Assembly (NCBI RefSeq): GCF_001439695.1 | Contig: NZ_JYLL01000004.1 | Span: 310,001 to 374,000, forward strand | Direction: 5' to 3' | Origin: Pseudomonas veronii | GTDB taxonomy: Bacteria; Pseudomonadota; Gammaproteobacteria; Pseudomonadales; Pseudomonadaceae | DNA: 64,000 nucleotides | Shown: in pieces, positions 8,593-17,720 of the stretch | Position numbering within the stretch: the stretch's first letter is position 1 | How the letters are laid out: each line of letters starts with the position of its first letter | Made by a program: the position numbers and the translations under genes | The notes under the pieces: generated by a model | Seen by the model: the letters and a program-made list of their open reading frames with translations, nothing else | The model's database searches: none | Told to the model about the DNA's origin: nothing

Positions 8593-9669
8593 TCAGTCGG
8601 TGTTCAGTACACCGCGGCGCACCTGGTCACGCTCGATGGACTCGAACAGCGCCTTGAAATTGCCCTCGCCGAAGCCATCATCACCCTTGCGCTGGATGAA
8701 TTCGAAGAACACCGGGCCCATCAGGGTTTCCGAGAAAATCTGCAACAGCAGGCGTTTGTCGCCTTCAATGGACGAACCGTCGAGCAGGATGCCGCGCGCT
8801 TGCAGTTGGTCCACCGGCTCGCCATGGTTCGGCAGGCGACCTTCGAGCATTTCATAGTAGGTATCCGGCGGCGCGGTCATGAAGCGCATGCCGATCTTCT
8901 TCAATGCGTCCCAGGTCTTGACCAGGTCGTCGGTGAGGAACGCCACGTGCTGGATGCCTTCGCCGTTGAACTGCATCAGGAACTCTTCGATCTGCCCGGC
9001 GCCCTTGGACGACTCTTCGTTGAGCGGGATGCGGATCATGCCGTCCGGGGCGCTCATGGCCTTGGAGGTCAGGCCGGTGTACTCGCCCTTGATATCGAAA
9101 TAGCGCGCTTCACGGAAGTTGAACAGTTTCTCGTAGAAGTTGGCCCAGTAGGCCATGCGCCCGCGATACACGTTGTGGGTCAGGTGATCGATGACCTTGA
9201 GGCCGGCACCGACCGGGTTGCGCTCTACGCCTTCGAGGTAGACGAAATCGATGTCGTAGATCGAACTGCCTTCGCCAAAACGGTCGATCAGGTACAACGG
9301 CGCGCCGCCGATGCCCTTGATCGCCGGCAGGTTCAGCTCCATCGGCCCGGTGTCGATATGGATCGGCTGGGCGCCCAGTTCCAAGGCGCGGTTGTAGGCC
9401 TTTTGCGAGTCCTTCACACGGAACGCCATGCCGCACACCGATGAGCCGTGCTCGGCCGCGAAGTAGGAGGCGATGCTGTTGGGTTCGTTGTTGAGAATCA
9501 GGTTGATCTCACCCTGGCGATACAGGTCAACGTTCTTGGATCGGTGGGTCGCGACTTTGCTGAAGCCCATGATCTGGAAGATCGGCTCCAGGGTGCCTGG
9601 GGTGGGTGATGCGAATTCGATGAACTCAAAGCCCATCAGGCCCATTGGGTTTTCGTATTGGTCAGCCAT
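8593..9669 (-). CDS. hpd: 4-hydroxyphenylpyruvate dioxygenase
   Basis: With the ATG at 9669 ([20 protein letters not shown]) the protein has 358 residues, the length of the well-studied P. fluorescens HPPD. It converts 4-hydroxyphenylpyruvate to homogentisate in tyrosine breakdown, using Fe(II) and oxygen. The three iron ligands are visible: His in [11 protein letters not shown], His in [12 protein letters not shown] and Glu in [21 protein letters not shown]. The earlier in-frame start at 9744 gives unrelated sequence. It is a single gene with its own terminator. Homogentisate also feeds pyomelanin formation. Confidence 0.97.
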   Translation of the reverse strand: MADQYENPMGLMGFEFIEFASPTPGTLEPIFQIMGFSKVATHRSKNVDLYRQGEINLILNNEPNSIASYFAAEHGSSVCGMAFRVKDSQKAYNRALELGAQPIHIDTGPMELNLPAIKGIGGAPLYLIDRFGEGSSIYDIDFVYLEGVERNPVGAGLKVIDHLTHNVYRGRMAYWANFYEKLFNFREARYFDIKGEYTGLTSKAMSAPDGMIRIPLNEESSKGAGQIEEFLMQFNGEGIQHVAFLTDDLVKTWDALKKIGMRFMTAPPDTYYEMLEGRLPNHGEPVDQLQARGILLDGSSIEGDKRLLLQIFSETLMGPVFFEFIQRKGDDGFGEGNFKALFESIERDQVRRGVLNTD

Positions 9670-9914
9670 TTTCGGCGCCTCTTCATTCTTGGGATGAACG
9701 GATGTCAATTGCCAGCAAGGATGAAGTGGGAGGGAGGCGCACACGAGAGACCTCGCACGCTGCGGGCGAGGAAGTCACCGAAGATGAGGGGGGAGCCGAG
9801 TAGCTTCATGGGTACATCAGTCTCTGACGGCTGAGGCTTGCGTGAGCGCAAGTCCATATTCTTGTATGCGTAAATCGATTCTACACAGCGTAACAGTGTT
9901 TGTCCGCACTCTTA

Positions 9915-10838
9915 TCAAATCCCCATTGGCCTGCTCGGAGCAAGGGGTTTGTTGCACAGGTAGATACCGAGCAGGATCACCGCGCCGCCCAACAGCATCG
10001 GCAGAGTCAGTCGCTCATCCAGCAACACCGCGCCGCAAATGACGGCGGTCAGCGGATTCAGCGCGATAAACACACCGGCGCGGGTCGCGCCGATTCGGCG
10101 GATGCCGTCGTACCAGCCGATATACGCCAGCGCCGAGCCCAGCACCCCGAGGTACAACAGGCTGAACAGTTGCGGCCAATGCACGGCGGCCAGCGCATTC
10201 AGGCTGATCCTGCCACTGATGAGGGTGGTGGCCGTCAGCATTACTGTCCCCAGCAGAATCGACCACGTGACTGTTTGCAACGCGCCCAGGCTGTGATTGA
10301 GCTCACGGGAACACAATGAGTACACGCCCCACCCCACCACGCAGCCGAAGATCAGTAAATCGCCGACCCACGCGTTGGCTGCGGCCTGCAGCAGTTGGGG
10401 ATTGCGGCTGACAATCACCGTGCCCGCGCCGACCAGGCACAAGGCAATCCCCAGCCACTTGGCCGCGCCCAGGCGCTCCTTGAACAGCCACCATGAAGCC
10501 ACGCCGATCACTGCGGGGTTTAGGGCCACGATCAAGGAGGCTCGCGATGCATTGATGTAATGCAGGCCGTAAAAGAAGCACAGGTTGTAGAAAAAGATGC
10601 CGAAAAAACCCAGCACGGCCAGGCGCACCCATTGCCTGGCGTCAGGGCGAGTCAGGCGCACGCGTGCGCAGGCCATGAACAGCAACAGTGCAACGCTCGC
10701 CGATAGAAAACGCAGGGTCGCGGCCAGCAGCGGGTCAAGGTCGGCCGCCAGGTAGCGGCCGGCCACAAAGGTCCCGCCCCAGATCATGGTCACAGCGGTG
10801 AGCTTCAGATAAGTCGAGCGGTCGGGGGAAGATGTCAT
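9915..10838 (-). CDS. EamA-family DMT transporter
   Basis: From the ATG at 10838 (MTSSPDRSTYLKLTAVTMIWGG) the protein has 307 residues, about ten membrane helices and two EamA repeats, each opening with the TxxxWGGTF-like motif. Members export amino acids, nucleosides or drugs. It is divergent from the LysR gene at 10917, 78 bp away, and the pair shares palindromic elements (10884-10893 and 10903-10918). The LysR protein is therefore its probable regulator. A longer start at 10892 would overlap those sites and is less likely. Confidence 0.85.
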   Translation of the reverse strand: MTSSPDRSTYLKLTAVTMIWGGTFVAGRYLAADLDPLLAATLRFLSASVALLLFMACARVRLTRPDARQWVRLAVLGFFGIFFYNLCFFYGLHYINASRASLIVALNPAVIGVASWWLFKERLGAAKWLGIALCLVGAGTVIVSRNPQLLQAAANAWVGDLLIFGCVVGWGVYSLCSRELNHSLGALQTVTWSILLGTVMLTATTLISGRISLNALAAVHWPQLFSLLYLGVLGSALAYIGWYDGIRRIGATRAGVFIALNPLTAVICGAVLLDERLTLPMLLGGAVILLGIYLCNKPLAPSRPMGI

Positions 10839-10883
10839 CGGCGGGTTGCTCTGTGGCCTGTAGGATTGGCGTATCCTCCAGCT

Positions 10884-10918
10884 AATGATCATTCATCGTA
10901 AAATGAGTAAATACTCAT
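10884..10918. promoter_or_regulatory. Palindromic operators in the EamA/LysR divergent region
   Basis: Two perfect inverted repeats are visible: AATGATCATT at 10884-10893 and ATGAGTA-AA-TACTCAT at 10903-10918. The second runs into the LysR start codon (10917), so binding there could block its own expression. Confidence 0.55.
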
Positions 10919-11831
10919 GACCCTCACGCAATTGGAAATATTCTCGCGGGTCGCCGAACTGCAAGGTTTCACCAGTGCGGCCCTTCGCCTGGGGATCAGT
11001 CAGTCTGCCGTGTCCCATGCGATCAAAGCCCTGGAGCAAGAGCTGGGGGTGGAGTTGTTTCGACGCCATCAGTCCCCAATCGAGCTCAGCGACATCGGCC
11101 GGCAACTGCTGATGCGCGCCCGCACGTTGCTCGGCGTGGCCGACACCTTGCAGCAGGAAGCCTGCGACGCGCGCGGGATGAAACGCGGTACGCTGCGCAT
11201 CGGCTCTTTCGGCCCCACCTCATCCAATCGCCTGCTGCCGCGCATTCTTAAGCGCTATCGGCTGCAGCATCCGGGCATTGAAGTGCATGTCGACGAAGGC
11301 CCGGATCGCCAAGTGATCCAATGGCTGGATGAGCGGCGTATCGACGTCGGGTTTGTGGTACTGGAGCACGAGCGATTCGATACGTTTGCGCTGTTCAAAG
11401 ACCAGATGGTCGCCCTTTTGCCCGCCGCCCACCCCTTGGCCGAACGCCCTTGCGTGGCACTGAAGGCGCTGTGCACCGACCCGTTCATCCTCACCGAAGC
11501 CGGCTCGCTGGAACTGGTCTCGCGACTGTTCGACAGCGCCCGGTTGACCCCGAATGTGCGTTATCGCTGTTCGCAATTGCTCAGCACCCTGGAGGCGGTG
11601 AGTCGCGGCGACGGCGTCAGCGTGGTGGCGCAGGCGTCGCTGCCCGAAACGCCGGATGCGCGCTACACCGTGCGCCCGCTGTCGCCGCCGGTCAGCCGCG
11701 AAGTTGGCCTGGCGGTGCTGGATCAACGCCAGTCGACGCCGGCGACCCTGGCCTTTATTCAAGTTGCACAAAGCGTGGATTTCTCTGCCGCGGCGAGCTT
11801 AATTGAGCCCGGCCATCTATCATCGAGTTAA
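10917..11831 (+). CDS. LysR-family transcriptional regulator
   Basis: The 304-residue protein opens MTLTQLEIFSRVAELQGFTSAALRLGISQS, the LysR helix-turn-helix, and has a full co-inducer-binding domain (TLRIGSFGPTSSNRLLPRIL onwards). Its own start codon lies inside a 7-2-7 palindrome, which suggests autorepression. The divergent EamA transporter is its likely target. The CDS ends 47 bp before the EAL protein. The ligand is unknown. Confidence 0.9.
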   Translation: MTLTQLEIFSRVAELQGFTSAALRLGISQSAVSHAIKALEQELGVELFRRHQSPIELSDIGRQLLMRARTLLGVADTLQQEACDARGMKRGTLRIGSFGPTSSNRLLPRILKRYRLQHPGIEVHVDEGPDRQVIQWLDERRIDVGFVVLEHERFDTFALFKDQMVALLPAAHPLAERPCVALKALCTDPFILTEAGSLELVSRLFDSARLTPNVRYRCSQLLSTLEAVSRGDGVSVVAQASLPETPDARYTVRPLSPPVSREVGLAVLDQRQSTPATLAFIQVAQSVDFSAAASLIEPGHLSSS

Positions 11832-11878
11832 TCCTGCGCCTTGCGGCGTTCCGCCTCCCACCACAGACCGTTCGCCCC

Positions 11879-13420
11879 ATGCCCCTGACCGTCAACGGCC
11901 CGCAAAAACGCGCCACCCGCTACCTGATCAGCGCACTCAGCGCGCTGCTGCCAATCGGCCTGGGCATACTCATCCTGCACTGGCAGGCTGAACGCACGCT
12001 GCAACAAAGTACCGCGCAGATGGCCCAGGAAGCGGTGCGCCAGTTCGACCTGATGCTCGACAACACCGCCCTCGCCGCCCAGGCCTTGCTGCCACTGGCC
12101 GGCCAGCCCTGTGACAGCGGCGTGCAGCTGGCACTGCGCGAGCAAGTCACGCGCCGGCCGTTTGTCCGGGCAACCACCTTGTCCTGGCAGAAAAACATCT
12201 ATTGCAGTTCCTTGTTCGGCGGTGGTTATGAATCGCAGGTCAACCCGGGCGATTATGTCGATGGGCGCTTGTGGTTGATGGATGGCAACCCGGTCACACC
12301 GGATACCGCGCTGCTGGTATACCGCCTGGTCGACGGCGATCAAGGCGCCTTTGCGTCGATTGACGGCTACCACCTGACCAACGCCCTGCGCCTGATCAGC
12401 CGCCACGCAGAGCTGGTCCTGCAGGTCGGGCCGCACTGGATGGGCGCTGACGGCAAGGTGCAGGACACGGCGCTACCGGTATTTGCCGTGGCCCATCACC
12501 ATCTGGTGTCGCCGCGTTATCACTACAGTGTCGACGCCGGCCTGCCGGCCGGGGAAACCTGGCGCTATATGCAAGAGCGTTACCCGGCGCTGTTCAGCCT
12601 GGTGGTGTTCTTCGGTGTACTGGCGGGCGTGCTGGCTCACTGGCTGCAGAAACGCTCGTCGGCCCCGACCCACGAGCTGCAACGGGCCCTGGGTGCCAAT
12701 GAGTTCGTCGCCTATTTCCAGCCGGTGGTACGCGGCGATACGCGCGAGTGGGCCGGCTGCGAAGTCTTGATGCGCTGGAACCACCCCAAGGAAGGCCTGG
12801 TGCGGCCGGACCTGTTCATTCCGCTGGCCGAAGATTGCGGCCTGATCGTACCCATGACGCGCGCGCTGCTGCGCCAGACGGCAGCGCAACTGGCGCCGCA
12901 TGCCGAGCGTTTTCCCCGTGGCTTCCATATCGGCGTGAATATCACCGCGCGTCATTGCCAGGACTTGGCCCTGGTGCAGGACTGTCGCGAGTTTCTCGCG
13001 GCCTTCCCGCCTGGCCAGGTAACCTTGGTGCTGGAACTGACCGAGCGCGAGCTGATCAACCCTACGGACATCACCCGCCGCCTGTTCGATGCGCTGCATG
13101 AACTGGGTGTGATGATTGCAATCGATGACTTCGGTACCGGTCACTCCAGCCTGGCCTACTTGCGCAACTTCAATGTCGACTACTTGAAGATCGATCAAAG
13201 CTTTGTCGCCATGATCGGTGTAGATGCTCTCTCGCGGCATATTCTGGACAGCATCATAGAGCTGTCCGGCAAGCTCGACTTGGGCATCGTTGCCGAAGGC
13301 GTGGAAACAATCGAGCAATGTGAATACCTGGCGGCACAAGGCGTGGATTTCCTGCAGGGTTACCTGTTCGGGCGCCCGCTGCCCTGCGATGAGTTCATTA
13401 AATCCCTGATCAGCCATTGA
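11879..13420 (+). CDS. CSS-motif EAL-domain c-di-GMP phosphodiesterase
   Basis: The 513-residue membrane protein has a first helix at about 17-35, a periplasmic domain with a paired-cysteine layout (QPCDSG and IYCSSLFGGG, the CSS motif), a second helix near 238-256 and a cytoplasmic EAL domain from about 270. The catalytic set is present: EVLMRWNHP (the EAL triad reads EVL), NIT, ELTERE, DDFGTG, KIDQSFV, AEGVET and QGYLFGRPLP. The enzyme should cleave c-di-GMP to pGpG. In this family the periplasmic cysteines tie activity to redox state via the Dsb system. It follows the LysR gene by 47 bp and may be read through from it. Confidence 0.9.
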   Translation: MPLTVNGPQKRATRYLISALSALLPIGLGILILHWQAERTLQQSTAQMAQEAVRQFDLMLDNTALAAQALLPLAGQPCDSGVQLALREQVTRRPFVRATTLSWQKNIYCSSLFGGGYESQVNPGDYVDGRLWLMDGNPVTPDTALLVYRLVDGDQGAFASIDGYHLTNALRLISRHAELVLQVGPHWMGADGKVQDTALPVFAVAHHHLVSPRYHYSVDAGLPAGETWRYMQERYPALFSLVVFFGVLAGVLAHWLQKRSSAPTHELQRALGANEFVAYFQPVVRGDTREWAGCEVLMRWNHPKEGLVRPDLFIPLAEDCGLIVPMTRALLRQTAAQLAPHAERFPRGFHIGVNITARHCQDLALVQDCREFLAAFPPGQVTLVLELTERELINPTDITRRLFDALHELGVMIAIDDFGTGHSSLAYLRNFNVDYLKIDQSFVAMIGVDALSRHILDSIIELSGKLDLGIVAEGVETIEQCEYLAAQGVDFLQGYLFGRPLPCDEFIKSLISH

Positions 13421-13616
13421 ATAGCCATCTACCGCGCCGATGAAAGAGTGTTAATTAGCTAAAGACATGATTTACTCGTGACGGATTAACTACTACAATT
13501 TTTCATACCTGTGCAGAACTCGCAGGAAGGCTTCTTTCTTGAGTCGCCTTACAGCTCTTGGCTTATAGCGTTATCTGCAGTTGATATCAGCCAAATACAC
13601 TATTGGAGTAAAGATT

Positions 13617-13979
13617 TTGTCCAGACTCGCCGAATTTCGCGCAGCAGAAAAAGCCCTTCAAGAGCAGCTTGCCCAGCTGGAATCCCTGAAGAACGACGCT
13701 GGCCTGAAGAAAGAAATCGAATTCGAAGAAAAGCTGCAAGCGTTGATGAAGAGCTATGGCAAGGGCCTGCGCGATATCATTTCCATCCTTGACCCTAACC
13801 CAGGCAAGGCCGCAGCGGTCGCCACCGCACCAAAACAGCGTCGCGCACGCGTGGTTAAGGTTTACCAGAACCCGCACACCGGCGAACTGATCGAGACCAA
13901 AGGCGGCAACCACCGCGGCCTGAAAGCCTGGAAAGAACAGTACGGCGCTGCCACTGTAGATTCCTGGCTTCGCGGCTGA
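13617..13979 (+). CDS. H-NS-type xenogeneic silencer of the MvaT/MvaU family (TTG start)
   Basis: The protein reads MSRLAEFRAAEKALQEQLAQ when translation starts at the TTG at 13617, giving 120 residues, the normal family length. A GGAG at 13605-13608 is correctly spaced. Residues 1-60 form the coiled-coil oligomerisation region. The C-terminal DNA-binding part has the family motif NPHTGELIETKGGNHRGLKAWK. MvaT-family proteins bind AT-rich DNA and silence acquired genes. The N-terminus is closest in wording to MvaU/MvaV. An upstream in-frame ATG at 13581 would add 12 residues with no family match. A strong terminator follows. Confidence 0.92.
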   Translation: MSRLAEFRAAEKALQEQLAQLESLKNDAGLKKEIEFEEKLQALMKSYGKGLRDIISILDPNPGKAAAVATAPKQRRARVVKVYQNPHTGELIETKGGNHRGLKAWKEQYGAATVDSWLRG

Positions 13980-13999
13980 TCGACAACGCACTTGCAAAG

Positions 14000-14025
14000 A
14001 GCCCCGCAACAGCGGGGCTTTTTTT
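14000..14025 (+). terminator. Intrinsic terminator of the MvaT/MvaU gene
   Basis: GCCCCGC (14001-14007), loop AACA, GCGGGGC (14012-14018), followed by seven T. Confidence 0.92.
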
Positions 14026-14094
14026 GTTTAAACGTTCGAATGCGAACTTAAATAACATTTCACTTTGTTCAAAAACGCTTACTGTGGGGCCTTT

Positions 14095-14631
14095 TCAAAG
14101 TTTCAGGCTGTCGCGCACCGAACGGACTTCATCCTTGCTCGCTTCGTATGCTTGCGCCTGGCCTGCGTATGAAAAAACAAAGGCTTTATCGGTATCAACA
14201 GCGCCCACCAATGTTTGCGAGAGTACGTGGCGGCCGTTCTCGGTAATCACACAAGTAGTTTCCAGCGCCTCAAGACGACTCAATGTTGTAGGATGCATCT
14301 TGCTGCACACACTTTGATAGCCGCCCTGGGCAAAGTCTTTCTGGATGGACTTGCGCATTTCCAGTAACACGCCCTCAAGATTGACGGCATGCCCGGCCTC
14401 GATCGGCGTGCCCGTCAACTCCATGACCATCACTGTCGCGCCATTTTCATCATTCTTGATTGCCCGTTGCCGAGACACCGGTTGAGTGTTGGCGGGCGTC
14501 TCCCCGGCAGGCTCCACTTCTTCGATTTGCCAGCCGCTGGGCCAGTGAATTTCCGGTTCGGCCGCCAGCGCCATAGGGCTACCCAATAACAAACACAACG
14601 TGCTCAACAACGCTGTACGACATTCGCTCAT
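14095..14631 (-). CDS. DUF4946-family exported protein
   Basis: The 178-residue protein has a signal peptide (hydrophobic residues about 8-22, cleavage after ALA) and a body opening EPEIHWPSGWQIEEVEPAG, as in the DUF4946 family found in pseudomonads. The function is unknown. Two cysteines (in YQSVCSKM and ETTCVITE) could form a disulfide in the periplasm. It stands alone, divergent from gloA and convergent with the MvaT/MvaU gene. Confidence 0.8.
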   Translation of the reverse strand: MSECRTALLSTLCLLLGSPMALAAEPEIHWPSGWQIEEVEPAGETPANTQPVSRQRAIKNDENGATVMVMELTGTPIEAGHAVNLEGVLLEMRKSIQKDFAQGGYQSVCSKMHPTTLSRLEALETTCVITENGRHVLSQTLVGAVDTDKAFVFSYAGQAQAYEASKDEVRSVRDSLKL

Positions 14632-14828
14632 TACAAAAACATCCCAGGTTCAAGCGCCGAAGTTTGCGGCCCAGCCCCTGCGGCTCGCAAGGCCTGCGTG
14701 GGCTTTTTCATTTGGCGCGGCGGGCGGGCCTTGCGTATCATGGCCCAGCCGCACGAATGCTTGCCGCAAGCCAAGGGAACGCACCTCTCATCTCACGCCG
14801 CGTTTGCCCCATTTTTTCTGGAGGGCCC

Positions 14829-15350
14829 ATGAGCCTGCACGATCTGAACACTTTCCCGGGCGTCACCGCCCAGCCTGACACCGCCACGTCGAACTTCGTG
14901 TTCAACCACACCATGCTGCGGGTCAAGGACATCACCAAATCCCTGGATTTCTACACCCGCGTCCTCGGGTTCTCGCTGCTCGAAAAGCGCGACTTCCCGG
15001 AAGCCGAATTCAGCCTGTACTTCCTCGCACTGGTGGACAAGGCCCTGATCCCCGCAGACGCCACCGAGCGTACCCAGTGGATGAACTCGATCCCAGGCAT
15101 CCTGGAACTGACCCACAACCACGGCACCGAAAACGACGCCGACTTCGCCTACCATAACGGCAACACCGACCCACGCGGCTTTGGCCATATCTGCATTTCG
15201 GTGCCGGATATCGTGGCCGCGTGCGAGCGCTTCGAAGCCCTGGGCTGCGACTTCCAGAAGCGCCTGAGCGATGGCCGCATGAAAAGCCTGGCGTTCATCA
15301 AGGACCCGGACGCTTACTGGGTTGAGATCATTCAGCCCACGCCGCTGTAA
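14829..15350 (+). CDS. gloA: Lactoylglutathione lyase (glyoxalase I)
   Basis: With the ATG at 14829, preceded by TGGAGG, the protein has 173 residues. It converts the methylglyoxal-glutathione hemithioacetal to S-lactoylglutathione. The metal-binding pattern is visible: His in FNHTMLRVKD, Glu in ILELTHNHG, His in GFGHICISV and Glu in YWVEIIQPT. The extra loop ALIPADATERTQWMNSIPG marks the longer, zinc-type class. The in-frame start at 14664 adds unrelated sequence. Confidence 0.95.
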   Translation: MSLHDLNTFPGVTAQPDTATSNFVFNHTMLRVKDITKSLDFYTRVLGFSLLEKRDFPEAEFSLYFLALVDKALIPADATERTQWMNSIPGILELTHNHGTENDADFAYHNGNTDPRGFGHICISVPDIVAACERFEALGCDFQKRLSDGRMKSLAFIKDPDAYWVEIIQPTPL

Positions 15351-15593
15351 AAATCCGACGCCATCAAAATGTCCGATGCCACGCCTAGCGTGAGGACATG
15401 AGACGCCAAGAAAACCTACACGGCGCAGCCCTCCGCTCACTGAAGCACTGGCGCTTTGGTGGGCTGGGGGCCATATGGGTGTGCAGCGGTTGCACGCGTG
15501 GGCATGTCAGAACCAGGCCCCGGCAATCGCAATGACACGACCCAGGCCGGCGGACGTCATCGCGCAATCCCCAAGCGTGCCACGAATGGCGTG

Positions 15594-16490
15594 TTACGCA
15601 GACTCTCCATAACGGAAGAATTCTATGAAGGCCCGCAATGCAGGACGCATCAGTCGCCGGGAAGGATAGTAGATATAAAAGCCATCGAAGGGTGGACACC
15701 ATTCTTCCATGACGGAAATCAGCCTGCCTGCGCGGACATCGGCCAAAACGCTTTCCTCAAACAAAAAAGCCAGCCCAATGCCGTCGAGGGCGGCCTGCCT
15801 CATCAGTTCCTGCTGTGGCAGGATCAGATTGCCGTTCACCCCGACACTGACGGCATGCCCGTCGCGCTCCAATTCCCAGCGGTAGATACGGCCACTCTGG
15901 AACCTGCGGCGGATGCAGTTGTGTGCGGCCAGGTCGCGGGGGTGCAGAGGTTTGGGATGCCCGGCGAAGTAAGCCGGGGCCCCAACGATCATGCCGCGCC
16001 GTGCCCCACCAGCACGTACCGCGATCATGTCGATCTCCAGGCTCTCCCCGAGCCTGATCCCGGCGTCACACCCTTCCTCGACTATGTTCTCAAACGTATC
16101 CGAAACGCGAATGTCGAGCTCAATCGCAGGATAGAGCGCCACGAATGCCGGCAGTCGACGCATGATGACTTCCTGGACAGCGAGGAGCGGCATCGTGATC
16201 CGTAAGGGACCAGAAGGCGCAACAGCATCCTCCGTAACTTCCGCGAACCCGGTTTCGATTTCGGCGAGGGGGCCTGTGACCCGTGCCAGAAGGCGTTCGC
16301 CCTCCTCTGTCGGGCGTGTCGAGCGTGTGGTCCTTGCCAATAGGCGCAGCCCCAAGGCGCCCTCTAACGTGGAGACCGCATGGCTGACCGCAGAAGGCGC
16401 GATGCCGAGTTGATCGGCCGCCGCGCGAAAGCTGCCTGTCTTGGCGACGGCGACGAAAACGACGAGTTGGGAAAGCTGTGTTCTGTCCAT
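15594..16490 (-). CDS. LysR-family transcriptional regulator
   Basis: From the ATG at 16490 the 298-residue protein opens MDRTQLSQLVVFVAVAKTGS, a LysR helix-turn-helix, with the CrgA/DmlR-like effector domain (SGPLRITMPLLAVQEVIMRRL, shown in part). It is divergent from an aldo/keto reductase at 16596. A perfect TCTAAA-T-TTTAGA palindrome (16494-16506), a textbook T-N11-A box, lies 4 bp ahead of its start codon. Codon choice in this gene and its partner is less CTG-biased than in the neighbours, which hints at acquisition from another proteobacterium. Confidence 0.9.
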   Translation of the reverse strand: MDRTQLSQLVVFVAVAKTGSFRAAADQLGIAPSAVSHAVSTLEGALGLRLLARTTRSTRPTEEGERLLARVTGPLAEIETGFAEVTEDAVAPSGPLRITMPLLAVQEVIMRRLPAFVALYPAIELDIRVSDTFENIVEEGCDAGIRLGESLEIDMIAVRAGGARRGMIVGAPAYFAGHPKPLHPRDLAAHNCIRRRFQSGRIYRWELERDGHAVSVGVNGNLILPQQELMRQAALDGIGLAFLFEESVLADVRAGRLISVMEEWCPPFDGFYIYYPSRRLMRPALRAFIEFFRYGESA

Positions 16491-16493
16491 TGT

Positions 16494-16506
16494 TCTAAAT
16501 TTTAGA
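16494..16506. promoter_or_regulatory. LysR-type operator (T-N11-A palindrome)
   Basis: TCTAAA-T-TTTAGA is a perfect 6-1-6 inverted repeat between the divergent LysR and aldo/keto reductase genes, directly abutting the regulator start. Confidence 0.65.
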
Positions 16507-16595
16507 TCAACACAATCTCGCTTGCACGGATTATCAGCGCTAGTCGCTCGCACTACCCTGTTCGTATTCCGGCTAACTTCACAGAGGAACACGTT

Positions 16596-17591
16596 ATGGA
16601 ACATCGCAAATTAGGCAAAATCGACGTCTCGGCCATCGGTTTGGGCTGCATGGGACTGAGCCAGGCCTATGGCGTCCAAGATGAAACCAGTTCAATCCAG
16701 ACACTGCATCGTGCAGTCGAACTTGGCGTAACCTTCTTCGATACTGCCGAGGTTTATGGCCCGTATCGCAACGAGATACTTCTGGGCAAGGCGCTCAAGC
16801 CGTATCGGGAACGCGTGGTCATCGCGACGAAGTTTGGCTTCATCTACAACCGGGATCGGAACGATTTCGGTGAAATCACCGGAACGGATGGCCGTCCCGA
16901 AAATGCCCGGGCCGTCGCGCACGCTTCGCTCAAGCGCCTCGATACCGACGTCATCGATCTTTACTATCTGCACCGTGTCGACCCAGCGGTGCCCATCGAA
17001 GAGAGTGTCGGAGCAATGGCCGAACTGGTCACCGAGGGCAAGGTTCGCGCGATCGGCCTTTCCGAAGTCTCTGCCGAGACATTGCGCCGAGCCCACGCCA
17101 TCCACCCGATCACCGCGTTACAGAGCGAATATTCTCTGTGGACGCGTGATGTCGAAACCAATGGCGTTCTCGACACCTGCCGCGAGCTGGGCATTTCTTT
17201 CGTGCCGTTCAGCCCGCTCGGCCGCGGCTTCCTGACCGGCAAGGCGCCCGTTACCGCCACGCTGGAAGCGGGAGATTTCCGACACAACCTGCCGCGCTTC
17301 CAGCCTGGGCACGTCGAGGCAAACCGCAGGTTGGTGAGCGTGATCGAAGAAATCGCCGCCGCAAAAGGAGTGAGCGCTGCGCAAGTCGCCCTGGCTTGGG
17401 TGCTGGCCCAGGGCAACGACATCATTCCGATCCCCGGTGCGAAACGCCTCGAACATCTGGAGCAGAACGTCGCCGCGACCCGCCTGAAATTGACCGAAGA
17501 GGAATGCACCTGGCTCGAAGCGACGTTCTCGCCCGAAAACATCTCGGGCAACCGATACCCGGCAGCGTTTGAGGTGATGTCTCAGAAATAA
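16596..17591 (+). CDS. Aldo/keto reductase
   Basis: The 331-residue protein opens MEHRKLGKIDVSAIGLGCMG and has FFDTAEVYGPYRNEILLG (Asp, Tyr), ATKFGF (Lys) and YYLHRVDP (His), the AKR catalytic set. The wording matches the AKR13/YakC-like branch. It is divergent from the LysR gene and is its probable target. Leucine is spread over TTA, CTT, CTC and CTG, unlike most genes here. A bidirectional terminator separates it from ahpF. Confidence 0.9.
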   Translation: MEHRKLGKIDVSAIGLGCMGLSQAYGVQDETSSIQTLHRAVELGVTFFDTAEVYGPYRNEILLGKALKPYRERVVIATKFGFIYNRDRNDFGEITGTDGRPENARAVAHASLKRLDTDVIDLYYLHRVDPAVPIEESVGAMAELVTEGKVRAIGLSEVSAETLRRAHAIHPITALQSEYSLWTRDVETNGVLDTCRELGISFVPFSPLGRGFLTGKAPVTATLEAGDFRHNLPRFQPGHVEANRRLVSVIEEIAAAKGVSAAQVALAWVLAQGNDIIPIPGAKRLEHLEQNVAATRLKLTEEECTWLEATFSPENISGNRYPAAFEVMSQK

Positions 17592-17672
17592 AACCCGCAC
17601 TGAAGGTGCAGACCTTGTGTATCGGGCAGTGGCGTAGCCCAGCAAAATACGCTACCGAAACCATCCTGAAAT

Positions 17673-17706
17673 AAAAAACCCCATGTTTACACACGGGGTT
17701 TTTTAT
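17673..17706. terminator. Bidirectional terminator between the aldo/keto reductase and ahpF
   Basis: AACCCC (17677-17682) pairs with GGGGTT (17695-17700), extended by TGT/ACA. An A-run lies on the left and a T-run on the right, so it can serve both strands. Confidence 0.85.
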
Positions 17707-17720
17707 TTACGGCGCGGACT

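Noticed and set aside
9869..9885. TyrR/PhhR-like box upstream of hpd
   Set aside because: TGTA and TAC(G) half-sites are present, but the spacing is one base short and the right half is imperfect.
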